A stretch of DNA of 64,000 nt from an uncultured Sphingomonadaceae bacterium (GTDB lineage: Bacteria > Pseudomonadota > Alphaproteobacteria > Sphingomonadales > Sphingomonadaceae). Below are positions 46,792 to 56,290 of the stretch, piece after piece. Position numbers and translations under genes: made by a program. Below the pieces are notes generated by a model. It was not told the origin of the DNA. It did no database searches and saw only the letters and a program-made list of their open reading frames with translations. The first letter of the stretch is position 1, and every line of letters starts with the position of its first letter. The DNA is taken from NCBI GenBank assembly GCA_947497315.1, contig CANMFX010000001.1, positions 1,116,001 through 1,180,000 of the forward strand, read 5' to 3'.

Positions 46792-47562
46792 TCAGCTTGT
46801 GCCAGGACCGCCCAGATCAAGCGCTTGCGCCTGTGGAATAGTGGCCCAGAAATCCGGGTCATGCCCATAGAAAATTCGCGCTCCGTCTCTTTGTAACTGC
46901 GATAGTTTTTCCAGTGACCCACGATATTGATCCACATTATAGCAATGATCGGGCAGATGCATCTTGTCCAGCGAACGCCGCATGTTGCAGCAATCGGCAG
47001 CAAGCACTGCCTCGCCGGTTGCAGTCTTCACTCGAACTGATTGATGGCCGGGCGTGTGACCTGCGGTTGGAAAAATGACGACAGTGCCGTCACCAAACAG
47101 GTCAAGTTCACCGGCGATGCGTTTAACCGGCTGACCGGTGTCAAAGTCCTGCAGGTCATAAGCAGTATCTTCACCAGTCATGCCAAAATCCCATTCCTGA
47201 CCTTGCACGATGATGGTGGCATCGGGAATCAGCGCGTTGCCACCGGCATGGTCGATATGGAGATGCGAGTTGATGACATAGTCGATCTGTGCCGGATCAA
47301 TGTCGAGCGCACGCAATCGATCGGCAACGCTTTCTCCCCGCGGCATATCAACAATCTTGCCGAGTCCTTTTTCCATTCCGACAAACCGGTCGCTGAAGCC
47401 GGTATCGAAGAGCACCAGACCGCCGGGATGATCGATCAGGAAGACGCAGGCCGGGACTTTGGCCTTGCCCGGCTCGCCGTCCAGAAAGAAGCTCATCGGC
47501 AGGGTGATATAGCCGCAGGTAAAGGCGTAGAGCAGGACGCCTTCATCATTACTGGTCCTCAT
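46792..47562 (-). CDS. MBL-fold metallo-hydrolase (lactonase-like)
   Basis: DYVINSHLHIDHAGGNALIPDATIIVQGQEW; FPTAGHTPGHQSVRV; AADCC. Confidence 0.92.
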   Translation of the reverse strand: MRTSNDEGVLLYAFTCGYITLPMSFFLDGEPGKAKVPACVFLIDHPGGLVLFDTGFSDRFVGMEKGLGKIVDMPRGESVADRLRALDIDPAQIDYVINSHLHIDHAGGNALIPDATIIVQGQEWDFGMTGEDTAYDLQDFDTGQPVKRIAGELDLFGDGTVVIFPTAGHTPGHQSVRVKTATGEAVLAADCCNMRRSLDKMHLPDHCYNVDQYRGSLEKLSQLQRDGARIFYGHDPDFWATIPQAQALDLGGPGTS

Positions 47563-47596
47563 GTTGGTTCTCCTCCCCCTGAATAATATCAGATTG

Positions 47597-48568
47597 TCAT
47601 GCTTCTGGTTTTATCGCCAGTGTCTGAGTCGTACCGGTTACGGAATAGATGGTTTCCATCCCTGGCCGCGCACCGCCGCCAACAACTGTAATGCCGCTCG
47701 GTATTTCCATGTCGCTGACCGCGAAGCCATGGCGGGGCTGACCAAGAGGCTCTCCAGAAGACCATTGCATGGTTTCAAGATTCAATATGTGACGATCAGC
47801 AAGGACCTTTCCGGCGCTGAGCGACTCGCCTCCAAATATATGAAGTCGGTTGCCATCGACAAAGGCGCCATGGCCGCCGCGCCCGATGGGCATGTCTGGC
47901 AGACTCTCCCAACGGTCTTCGGTTAAATGATAGACGTCTACCTGCGTCATCTCGGTGCCATTTGCGGCGCTGCGTCCACCGGTGATATATAACAACGGCC
48001 CGGAACGAGCGATGGCATGGGAATGGCGCGCCATCGGCATCGGCTGCACGGCTGACCATGTGTCGGCCGCAATATCGTAGCGCCACATGGTGTCGAGATC
48101 TTTTCCGTTGTCCTGCCCGCCAACCAGATAGAGCGCGCCGCCAAAGTGGGTCATTGCATGTTGGCCGACTGGATGCGGCAGCTTGCTGATTTCGGTCCAG
48201 CTGCCAGTCGCAGGATCATGGCGAAAAAGACCGGCCTCTTGATCCGCCTCAAACGGCAACGCGACATATCCTCCCGAAGCATAAACATGCTTGTCATCGG
48301 CCGCCATCGCCACATGATGCAGCGCCCGTGGAAGTTTGCCGCAGGCCGACCAGCCGCCCGATTTCAAGTCCAGCGTTTCGCAGCTGTCGAGTACCCGGAA
48401 CAGTCCGATACCGCCAGCGACATAGAGTTGACCGTCGAGCGTTGTTGCGTGAATTTCGGAACGCGCTTCGTTCATTCCGTCGTTCCAGCCGAGCGAGGTT
48501 CGAGCCAGAAAACCGGCGCCGATGACCAGAAGGATCAGCACGAGCGTGGAGACGAGAAATTTCTTCAT
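47597..48568 (-). CDS. Kelch-repeat beta-propeller protein, exported or membrane anchored
   Basis: Repeats ...LYVAGGIG, VYASGGY, LYLVGGQDN, LYITGGRS, LHIFGGES; N-terminal hydrophobic segment. Confidence 0.88.
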   Translation of the reverse strand: MKKFLVSTLVLILLVIGAGFLARTSLGWNDGMNEARSEIHATTLDGQLYVAGGIGLFRVLDSCETLDLKSGGWSACGKLPRALHHVAMAADDKHVYASGGYVALPFEADQEAGLFRHDPATGSWTEISKLPHPVGQHAMTHFGGALYLVGGQDNGKDLDTMWRYDIAADTWSAVQPMPMARHSHAIARSGPLLYITGGRSAANGTEMTQVDVYHLTEDRWESLPDMPIGRGGHGAFVDGNRLHIFGGESLSAGKVLADRHILNLETMQWSSGEPLGQPRHGFAVSDMEIPSGITVVGGGARPGMETIYSVTGTTQTLAIKPEA

Positions 48569-48689
48569 GGAAGCGATATGCCATAGTATCGGGAAATCGC
48601 CACCCCTCGGCTGCTATCAAAGCTGCCAGTTATATCATGGACCATAGGTGATCTATCAGGCTGCAAATATTGCGTAACGGGAGAAGATA

Positions 48690-49691
48690 ATGACCGACAA
48701 CAGACAGTGGCTGATCAACGGACGTCCCAAAGGCCGCGGGTTGGTGGACGATGATTTCAAGAAAGTCGTGACACCCGTTCCGGAAGTTGCCGAAGGTCAT
48801 GTGCTGGTCAAGAACGAGATTCTCGGTTTCGACCCCGCGCAAAAAGGCTGGATGGAAAATATCGGCGGCTATGTCGCGCCGACTGAGATTGGTGAGGTCA
48901 TGCGCGGAAGCGGTGTTGGCACCGTGGTCGAATCACGCGATCCGAAATTTGCGGCTGGTGACAAGGTCATGGGCATGCTGCGCTGGCAGGATTATGCCAT
49001 GGTTCCCGGCAGCGAATTGAACAAGGTTCCCGATGATGAATTGCTGGGCGCGAATCTCGGCGCGCTGGGAACAACCGGTATGACGGCCTATTTCGGCCTG
49101 CTCAAACACGGCCGGCCACAACCGGGCGACACATTGGTGGTCTCGGGTGCAGCGGGTGCAACTGGCTCGATGGTCGGACAGATTGGCAAAATTGCCGGAT
49201 GCCGCACCATTGGTATCGCAGGCGGCAAGGAAAAATGTGACTGGCTGACCCAGGATGTCGGCTATGATCATGCGATTGATTATAAAAATGACGATGTTCG
49301 CGCGAAACTGAAAGAGCTGTGCAACCAGTCGATCAATGTCTTCTATGACAATGTCGGTGGCAGCATTTTGAATGACGCGTTATCCCACATCGCCATGCAC
49401 GCCCGGGTGGTGATTTGCGGCGGAATTTCCCGCTATGAAAAAGGTGATATGCCAGCCGGTCCGGAAAATTATTTCAATCTGATCTTCAAGCGCGGGACAA
49501 TGTCCGGCTTTATCGTGCTCGATTATATGAGCGAATATCCCGAAGCGCAAAAACGGATGCGTCAGTGGATCAAGGAAGGAAAAATCACCTTCAAGGAAGA
49601 CATTCAGGAAGGTTTCGACAATATTCCCAATACGCTGAAGCGGCTGTTTGCAGGCCAGAATTTCGGTAAGCAAATGTTGCGGCTCGACTAA
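48690..49691 (+). CDS. MDR-family NADP-dependent oxidoreductase
   Basis: GTTGMTAYFGLLKHGRPQPGDTLVVSGAAGATGSMVGQIGKIAGCRTIGIAGG; NVFYDNVGGSILNDAL. Confidence 0.94.
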   Translation: MTDNRQWLINGRPKGRGLVDDDFKKVVTPVPEVAEGHVLVKNEILGFDPAQKGWMENIGGYVAPTEIGEVMRGSGVGTVVESRDPKFAAGDKVMGMLRWQDYAMVPGSELNKVPDDELLGANLGALGTTGMTAYFGLLKHGRPQPGDTLVVSGAAGATGSMVGQIGKIAGCRTIGIAGGKEKCDWLTQDVGYDHAIDYKNDDVRAKLKELCNQSINVFYDNVGGSILNDALSHIAMHARVVICGGISRYEKGDMPAGPENYFNLIFKRGTMSGFIVLDYMSEYPEAQKRMRQWIKEGKITFKEDIQEGFDNIPNTLKRLFAGQNFGKQMLRLD

Positions 49692-49788
49692 CGCGCTACT
49701 GGGCTGGTTCTTCCTTCGGGCTAACTATTTGCGCAGTGCCAGCCTTTCGCAGTCTGCAATATGACGGTTTGATTACGAGAGGGAAATT

Positions 49789-51000
49789 ATGAGCGATCTG
49801 GAACAGTTCCGCGCGGAAACACGGGCTTGGCTGGCAGAAAACTGCCCGGAAGAAATGCGCGATGGTGACATTACGGCAGAGAATCAATGCTGGGGTGGTC
49901 GCCAATGGGAGTTCCAGTCCGATGCCCAAAAACGCTGGTTCGAAGCGGCTTTGGCCAAAGGCTATACGGTTCCAACCTGGCCCAAGGAATATGGCGGTGC
50001 CGGCCTGTCAGCGGACGAAGCTAAGATTCTTACCGAAGAGCGCGACCGGATCAACGCGCGCAAACCGCTCAGCAACTTTGGGATATCCATGCTCGGCCCC
50101 GCTTTGCTGGCCTTTGGTACGCACGAACAGAAGCTGATGCACTTGGGAGCAATCGCTCGCGGTGAAATCCGCTGGTGTCAGGGCTATTCGGAGCCGGGTG
50201 CAGGTTCTGATCTGGCTTCGCTCAAAACCAAATGCGAGGACAAGGGCGATCACTGGCTGATCAATGGCCAGAAAATCTGGACCTCCAATGCCGATATTTC
50301 CGACTGGATATTCTGCTTGGTCCGTACCGATGCTGACGCGCCGAAACATAAGGGCATTACTTTCATTCTGATCGATATGGCGAGTGAGGGGATTAGCGTG
50401 AAGCCGATCATCCTGATCTCTGGTCATTCGCCCTTTTGCGAGACTTTCTTTGATGATGTGAAAGTTCCGAAAGCCTATGGTGACGATAACCTATCGGTCG
50501 TTGGCGAGGTTAATCGCGGCTGGGATGTGGCGAAAAACCTGTTGGTGCACGAACGCGGTATGCTGGGCACGATGTCGCCGCTGCGCGGGGCTACCGGGCC
50601 TGAAAATCTTGGTGGCTATGCGGCAGGAGAAATTGGCGTGGATGCAACCGGGCGGCTGGATGATCCATCTCTGCGGCAAAAAATTGCCCAGGCCGAAATT
50701 GATGACTGGGCCTATAATCTGACGGTTGAGCGGCTGAATGACGAGGCCAATGCTGGAAACGGGCTGGGAGCAAAATCTTCCATGCTGAAATATGCAGCGT
50801 CTGAGCTGACCAAGAAAGGTAGCCAGCTGCGCATGGACATCGGCGGAACCGATGCGGCGACCATTGGTCCTGATGGCATTGAATATGGCAGCCTGGCCAA
50901 CACGTGGCTCTACAATCGCGCCTATTCCATCCTTGGCGGCACGACCGAAGTTCAACTCAACATCATTTCCAAGCGGGTCTTGGAATTGCCCAGCGCGTAA
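49789..51000 (+). CDS. Acyl-CoA dehydrogenase
   Basis: WCQGYSEPGAGSDLASLKTKCEDKGDHWLINGQKIWTS; AYSILGGTTEVQLNIISKRVLELP. Confidence 0.95.
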   Translation: MSDLEQFRAETRAWLAENCPEEMRDGDITAENQCWGGRQWEFQSDAQKRWFEAALAKGYTVPTWPKEYGGAGLSADEAKILTEERDRINARKPLSNFGISMLGPALLAFGTHEQKLMHLGAIARGEIRWCQGYSEPGAGSDLASLKTKCEDKGDHWLINGQKIWTSNADISDWIFCLVRTDADAPKHKGITFILIDMASEGISVKPIILISGHSPFCETFFDDVKVPKAYGDDNLSVVGEVNRGWDVAKNLLVHERGMLGTMSPLRGATGPENLGGYAAGEIGVDATGRLDDPSLRQKIAQAEIDDWAYNLTVERLNDEANAGNGLGAKSSMLKYAASELTKKGSQLRMDIGGTDAATIGPDGIEYGSLANTWLYNRAYSILGGTTEVQLNIISKRVLELPSA

Positions 51001-51015
51001 GAAGGCGAGATAGAT

Positions 51016-52155
51016 ATGTCCCTAATTCTCACCGAAGAACAGGAAATGTTGCAAGACGCAGCCAATGGGTTTTTGACCGAAAATGCGCCTGTTGCTGCGT
51101 TTCGTGAGGTTAGGGATAGCAAGAATCCGGATGGTTTTTGCCGGGACTTGTGGAAAGAAATGGCCGACATGGGCTGGGCCGGAATCATCGTGGACGAGGA
51201 ATTTGGCGGCAGCGAATTTGGCTATGTCGGCGCCGGTGTTCTGGCCGAACAAATGGGCCGGAACCTCACCGCTTCGCCATTTTTCTCGACTTCTGTCTTG
51301 GGCGCAACCGCTGTGCAGCGTTACGGCACTGCCAAGCAGAAAGAGCAGCATCTGGGCTCAATTTGCGATGGTTCGACGCTCTTCGCGCTGGCCGTTGATG
51401 AAGGGCCGCGCCACCACCCCGAGCATATCGAGTTTGCCGCCACCCCGCACGGCAATGGCTATAAACTATCTGGCGCGAAGACTTTCGTCGCGGACGGCCA
51501 TGTCGCCGACAAATTGATTATCGCGGCCCGCACTTCGGGTGAAGCCAATGATCCATCGGGCATCACATTATTTCTGGTTGATGCGGATGCGGAAGAGATT
51601 GATCGCACGCACACGCCGATGATCGACAGTCGTAATGCAGCGAATATCAAGGTCGATGGCCTTGAGGTTACGGGCGATGATATATTGGGTGAAGTCGACA
51701 AGGGTTATGAAGCCCTGGAAGGTATTTTGTCCGCCGGCCGTGCGGTATTGGGCGCCGAAATGTCAGGATCGTCACAACAGGCCTTTGCGATTACCACCGA
51801 TTATCTGAAAGAACGCGAGCAATTTGGTCAGAAAATCGGTTCGTTCCAGGGATTGCAGCACCGCGCCGCGCATCTCGCGACCGAGATAGAGATGACCAAA
51901 TCAGCAGTGCTCAAATCCCTGCAATTGCTTGACGATGATTTTGAAAGCGCATCGGCCACCTGTTCCATGGCGAAAGCCAAATCGGGCATGACCGCGCAAC
52001 TATCCACCCAGGAGGCAATCCAGATGCATGGCGGCATTGGCGTGACCGACGAATATGATGTCGGCCTTTATTTCAAACGCGTCCATGTCGCCCAGCAGAT
52101 GTTTGGCGATGCCGGTTTCCATGCAGATCGGCTGGCGAAACGCTCCGGCTATTGA
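51016..52155 (+). CDS. Acyl-CoA dehydrogenase family protein (probable partner subunit)
   Basis: MADMGWAGIIVDEEFGGSEFGYVGAGVLAEQMGR; QEAIQMHGGIGVTDEYDVGLYFKRVHVAQQMFGD; lacks the GGTxExQ tail motif of its neighbour. Confidence 0.9.
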   Translation: MSLILTEEQEMLQDAANGFLTENAPVAAFREVRDSKNPDGFCRDLWKEMADMGWAGIIVDEEFGGSEFGYVGAGVLAEQMGRNLTASPFFSTSVLGATAVQRYGTAKQKEQHLGSICDGSTLFALAVDEGPRHHPEHIEFAATPHGNGYKLSGAKTFVADGHVADKLIIAARTSGEANDPSGITLFLVDADAEEIDRTHTPMIDSRNAANIKVDGLEVTGDDILGEVDKGYEALEGILSAGRAVLGAEMSGSSQQAFAITTDYLKEREQFGQKIGSFQGLQHRAAHLATEIEMTKSAVLKSLQLLDDDFESASATCSMAKAKSGMTAQLSTQEAIQMHGGIGVTDEYDVGLYFKRVHVAQQMFGDAGFHADRLAKRSGY

Positions 52156-52171
52156 CCCTTTGAAAGACGGC

Positions 52172-52552
52172 TTAACCTTCGCTCATCGTTATATTTGGAG
52201 GTCCGAAATGCGCCGTCATTTTCTCAACTTTACCGGCCTCGTCAAATTCAAAAATATCGATCACTTCCACGATGAGGACCTTGCCGTCCCCTTGGCCAAT
52301 CTCCGCGCGAAACGGGAAGGCTGCGGCCTTCGCGCTTATCCTTATGCTGTCAGTCAGGTCGACTTTCGCGCCGCCGGAAAAGGCATTTTGATAAAATGTC
52401 AGAATCTCGGAGCCAGTTTTCGGTTCTGTTCCGGCAGGATCTTCGACAGCGGCATTGTCCGCATAAATTTCCATCACCGCGTGCATGTCCCCGGCATTAA
52501 TCGCCGCCAGATAGCGGTTGACGATCTCAGTCATATGTTCGGGCGTTGGCAT
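52172..52552 (-). CDS. Delta5-3-ketosteroid isomerase-like protein (SnoaL/NTF2 fold)
   Basis: MPTPEHMTEIVNRYLAAINAGDMHAVMEIYADNAAVEDPAGTEP...VIDIF; Tyr14, Asp38 and Asp99 at the canonical KSI numbering. Confidence 0.85.
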   Translation of the reverse strand: MPTPEHMTEIVNRYLAAINAGDMHAVMEIYADNAAVEDPAGTEPKTGSEILTFYQNAFSGGAKVDLTDSIRISAKAAAFPFRAEIGQGDGKVLIVEVIDIFEFDEAGKVEKMTAHFGPPNITMSEG

Positions 52553-52645
52553 CAGGCTTCCTTTCTGAACTATGGCGTGAATAATAGAGGCGCTTATTGG
52601 GCACAGGCGTCTCCCTAATTTGATAGGGATTTGAGGAGAGATGAT

Positions 52646-53416
52646 ATGACAGGGCGTTTGCAAGGAAAAGCGGCGATTATTACCGGCGGTGCATCTGGCA
52701 TTGGCGCCGCGATGGTGAAACGCTTTGCCGAAGAGGGTGCACAAGTGCTCTCCAGCGATGTTCAGGTGGAGCTTGGCCAAAAGGTCGCCGATGAAGCCGG
52801 AGCGCTTTTCATGGAACAGGATGTTTCGGGCGAGGCGGGCTGGCAGGCGGTGATGGCCACGGCGCAATCGGAATTTGGCCGCCTCGATATTCTCGTCAAC
52901 AATGCGGGGATCGTAGCGGCAAAATCGATCGAGGAAATTGATCTCGAAAGCTGGCACCATTTGCTCGGCATCAATCTGACCGGCGTGATGCTTGGGTGTC
53001 AGAATGCGATTAAGGCGATGAAGCAGAATCCCGGTGGATCATCGGGCTCGATCATCAATATCGCCTCGACATCGGCCTTTGCAGCGCTTCCGGGAGATGT
53101 CACCTATACGGCATCCAAAAGCGCGGTGCGCATGCTGACCCGGTCTGTGGCAGTGCACTGCGCGCAATCCGGCCTGAACATTCGCTGCAACAACATCGTG
53201 CCGGGCGGCACTCATACCGGGATTATCGATGCCGCCAAAGAGGTCGTGCCGGACATCTATGACCGGGTTGCCGCCATGTCGCCGATGAACCGCATGGGCG
53301 AGGGCGCGGATATGGCTGGTGCGGCAGTCTATTTGGCGAGTGAGGACGCGGCTTTCGTTACCGGCAGCGACCTGTTGGTTGACGGCGGAATGCTCGCTGT
53401 CCATCCCGGTTACTGA
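52646..53416 (+). CDS. SDR, hydroxysteroid-dehydrogenase-like
   Basis: RLQGKAAIITGGASGIGAAMVKRF, LVNNAGIV, YTASKSAVRMLTRSVAVHCAQSGLNIRCNNIVPGGTHT. Confidence 0.85.
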   Translation: MTGRLQGKAAIITGGASGIGAAMVKRFAEEGAQVLSSDVQVELGQKVADEAGALFMEQDVSGEAGWQAVMATAQSEFGRLDILVNNAGIVAAKSIEEIDLESWHHLLGINLTGVMLGCQNAIKAMKQNPGGSSGSIINIASTSAFAALPGDVTYTASKSAVRMLTRSVAVHCAQSGLNIRCNNIVPGGTHTGIIDAAKEVVPDIYDRVAAMSPMNRMGEGADMAGAAVYLASEDAAFVTGSDLLVDGGMLAVHPGY

Positions 53417-53494
53417 AGACATAACCTAGCCGTTTTGCCAGTTATTGAGCACCATGCTTTGCCCTAATGTCGCCAGCAATAAAGGAGAGGGCGA

Positions 53495-53902
53495 ATGAAC
53501 GCGCAGCCAATTGCAGATAATCTGTTCACCGACGACAATATGACCGCTCTGGTTGGCGCGCGAAATAAGCAGACGGGTCATATATCTTTCCCGCTGCCGT
53601 TGACGCCCAATGACGATATCGAGCCGATAGCGCTGGCTTCGCGGGGTACCGTGTGGACTTATACGGTGCAGCGCTTTCCGCCCAAAACGCCTTATGCCGG
53701 CCCGGCTGATCCTGAAAATTTCAAGCCTTATATCGTCGCCTATGTCTCGCTACCGGGCCAGACAATGGTGGAATCGCGGCTAACGGGTGTTGAACCGGAA
53801 GATGTTAAAATCGGAATGGAAGTGGAGCTGACCGCCATCCCGCTGGACCCGGATGCGCCAGCGAGCGAGCAAAAGATGATCCACGCTTTCCAGCCTGTTT
53901 GA
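53495..53902 (+). CDS. Zn-ribbon/OB-fold (DUF35) acyl-CoA-binding-like protein
   Basis: GTVWTYTVQRFPPKTPYAGPADPENFKPYIVAYVSLPGQTMVESRLTGVEPEDVKIGMEVELT. Confidence 0.88.
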   Translation: MNAQPIADNLFTDDNMTALVGARNKQTGHISFPLPLTPNDDIEPIALASRGTVWTYTVQRFPPKTPYAGPADPENFKPYIVAYVSLPGQTMVESRLTGVEPEDVKIGMEVELTAIPLDPDAPASEQKMIHAFQPV

Positions 53903-53914
53903 GGAGAAATTGCA

Positions 53915-55060
53915 ATGAGCGACGTATGCATAGTAGGCGCGGGTATCCATCCCTTTGGCCGGACCGAAGGCCGTGATGGCATGGATCAGGGCGTCTATGC
54001 CGTAAGACAGGCATTGGCCGATACCGGCATAGCCTGGGAAGATGTTGAATTTGCTTTTGGCGGCTCGGCCGCCTCTGGCGCTGCTGATACCATGGTGTCG
54101 AAGCTGGGGTTGACCGGTATCCAGTTTATCAATGTTTCTAACGGATGTGCCACGGGCGGATCGGCGCTGAACGCTGCGGCGAGTGCGATCAAATCAGGTG
54201 AATATGAGATTGGCATGGCCGTCGGTTTCGACAAGCACCCCCGAGGCGCGTTTAACGCGGACCCGGGCGCCTATGGGTTACCTAACTGGTATGGTGAAGC
54301 TGGCTATATGCTGACAACACAGTTTTTCGGCGCGAAGATCATGCGTTATCTGCACGAAAATGATTTGAGCCGGGAAGCGCTGGGACGGGTTTCGGAAAAA
54401 GCCTTTCGCAATGGCGCGAAGACGGACCATGCGTGGCGGCGTAGCGAGGTGGATCTCGAAACCATCATGAATGCGCCGATGATCAGCGATCCGCTGAACA
54501 AATATATGTTCTGTTCGCCGGCTGAAGGGGCGGTGGCCCTGATCCTCGCCAGCGAGAAAAAGGCGAAGGAATTGGGCGGACCGATGATCCGGCTGAAAAC
54601 TTCGGTCATGCGTACACGGCCGCCCGGATCGTTTGAGGTATTCGCTGCATCTATTGATAATGAAAGAGGCGGGACCGCAACTGAAATCGCTGCCAAGGCG
54701 GCCTTTGAACAGGCGGGCATGGGACCGGAAGATATTGATGTCGCACAGCTTCAGGATACCGAATCCGGCGCAGAGATTATGCACATGGCGGAAAACGGCT
54801 TTTGTCCCCATGGCGATCAGGAGAAATGGCTGATCGAGGGACGGACCGAGATAAACGGGGCCTTGCCTGTTAATACCGATGGCGGCTGTCTGGCTTGCGG
54901 AGAGCCGATTGGTGCTTCCGGATTGCGGCAAGTCTATGAAAATGTCGTGCAGCTGCGTGGGACTGCCGGGGAGCGGCAGGTGCCGGGCGATCCGAAGACC
55001 GCTTACACACAAGTTTACGGCGCGCCGGGTGTCTCGGCTGTGACGATATTGCAGCGTTAG
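53915..55060 (+). CDS. Thiolase-like protein of the SCP-x/Ltp type
   Basis: VSNGCATGGSALNAAASAIKSGEYEIGMAVGFDK; NTDGGCLACGEPIGASGLRQVYENVVQLRG; YGAPGVSAVTILQR. Confidence 0.9.
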   Translation: MSDVCIVGAGIHPFGRTEGRDGMDQGVYAVRQALADTGIAWEDVEFAFGGSAASGAADTMVSKLGLTGIQFINVSNGCATGGSALNAAASAIKSGEYEIGMAVGFDKHPRGAFNADPGAYGLPNWYGEAGYMLTTQFFGAKIMRYLHENDLSREALGRVSEKAFRNGAKTDHAWRRSEVDLETIMNAPMISDPLNKYMFCSPAEGAVALILASEKKAKELGGPMIRLKTSVMRTRPPGSFEVFAASIDNERGGTATEIAAKAAFEQAGMGPEDIDVAQLQDTESGAEIMHMAENGFCPHGDQEKWLIEGRTEINGALPVNTDGGCLACGEPIGASGLRQVYENVVQLRGTAGERQVPGDPKTAYTQVYGAPGVSAVTILQR

Positions 55061-55112
55061 CCATATTGACAGAAAGTGCGGAGCACGTTGCTAAAATATC
55101 TAAGGAAAACCA

Positions 55113-56276
55113 TTGAACCACGAAATCAGCGCCGAAGCCCGGACCATTGCCGACAAAGTAGAAGCCTTCGTCCGCGATAAAATCTTTGCCTATGAAAAAG
55201 ACCCGCGCTGCGAGGATCATGGGCCGACCGACGAACTGGTTCAGGAAATGCGCGCTCTCGCAAGGGAAGCCGGTGTCCTGACGCCGCATATTCGCGAAGA
55301 TGGCAGCCATTTGACCCATCTCGAAACGGCTCTGGTATTACGCAAATCCGGCCTGTCCCCGCTCGGACCACTGGCGGTCAACACGTTCGCGCCGGATGAA
55401 GGCAATATGTATCTGCTCGGCAAATGCGCATCGCCGGAGCAGAAAGAGCACTTTCTCAAACCACTTGTTGAGGGTGTCACGCGATCAGCCTTTTTCATGA
55501 CAGAGCCGGCCAGTGAAAATGGTGCCGGTTCTGACCCGATGATGATGCAGACCACCGCCAAGCCGGATGGCAATCACTGGGTTATCAACGGCCGCAAGAC
55601 CTTCATTACTGGCGCCAAAGGTGCGACTGTCGGGATTGTCATGGCGAAATCTGACGACGGCGCCTGCATGTTCCTTGTCGATCTGCCCGATCCGGCCATA
55701 ACCATCGAGCGCGTCCTCGATACGATCGACAGTTCCATGCCCGGCAGCCATTCGGTTGTGAATATCGACAATTTGCGTGTGCCTGCTGACCAGATGCTGG
55801 GTGAAAGCGGTGAAGGCTTCAAATATGCGCAGGTCCGCCTGGCACCGGCGCGGCTTACTCATTGTATGCGCTGGCTCGGCTGCTGTGACCGGGCGCAGGA
55901 AATTGCCACCGACTATGCCTGCAAGCGGATGGCTTTTGGTAAGCCGCTGGTTGACCATGAAGGCGTGGGATTCATGCTGGCGGAAAACCAGATTGATCTG
56001 AAGCAGGCGGAGCTGATGATCGACTGGTGCGCGAAGGTTCTTGATACCGGTGATATTGGCACCACCGAAAGTTCGATGGCGAAAGTCGCGGTGTCCGAAG
56101 CCTTGTTCCGCATTGCCGACAAATGCGTGCAGGTCATGGGCGGCACCGGCCTCAGTCAGGACACGGTTGTTGAGCAGGTCTTCCGCGAAGTGCGTGCATT
56201 CCGTGTTTATGATGGCCCGACCGAAGTGCATAAATGGTCGCTCGCCAAGAAAATCAAGAAATCCCAAAAGATTTGA
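55113..56276 (+). CDS. Acyl-CoA dehydrogenase
   Basis: FFMTEPASENGAGSDPMMMQTTAKPDGNHWVINGRKTFITGA; TGLSQDTVVEQVFREVRAFRVYDGPTEVHKWSLAKK; TTG start. Confidence 0.94.
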   Translation: MNHEISAEARTIADKVEAFVRDKIFAYEKDPRCEDHGPTDELVQEMRALAREAGVLTPHIREDGSHLTHLETALVLRKSGLSPLGPLAVNTFAPDEGNMYLLGKCASPEQKEHFLKPLVEGVTRSAFFMTEPASENGAGSDPMMMQTTAKPDGNHWVINGRKTFITGAKGATVGIVMAKSDDGACMFLVDLPDPAITIERVLDTIDSSMPGSHSVVNIDNLRVPADQMLGESGEGFKYAQVRLAPARLTHCMRWLGCCDRAQEIATDYACKRMAFGKPLVDHEGVGFMLAENQIDLKQAELMIDWCAKVLDTGDIGTTESSMAKVAVSEALFRIADKCVQVMGGTGLSQDTVVEQVFREVRAFRVYDGPTEVHKWSLAKKIKKSQKI

Positions 56277-56290
56277 GCAGAGGAAATCCG

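Noticed and set aside
52553-52960. Upstream extension of the KSI ORF in the ORF track
   Set aside because: Overlaps the divergent SDR coding region; the MPTPEHMT start matches known KSI N-termini.
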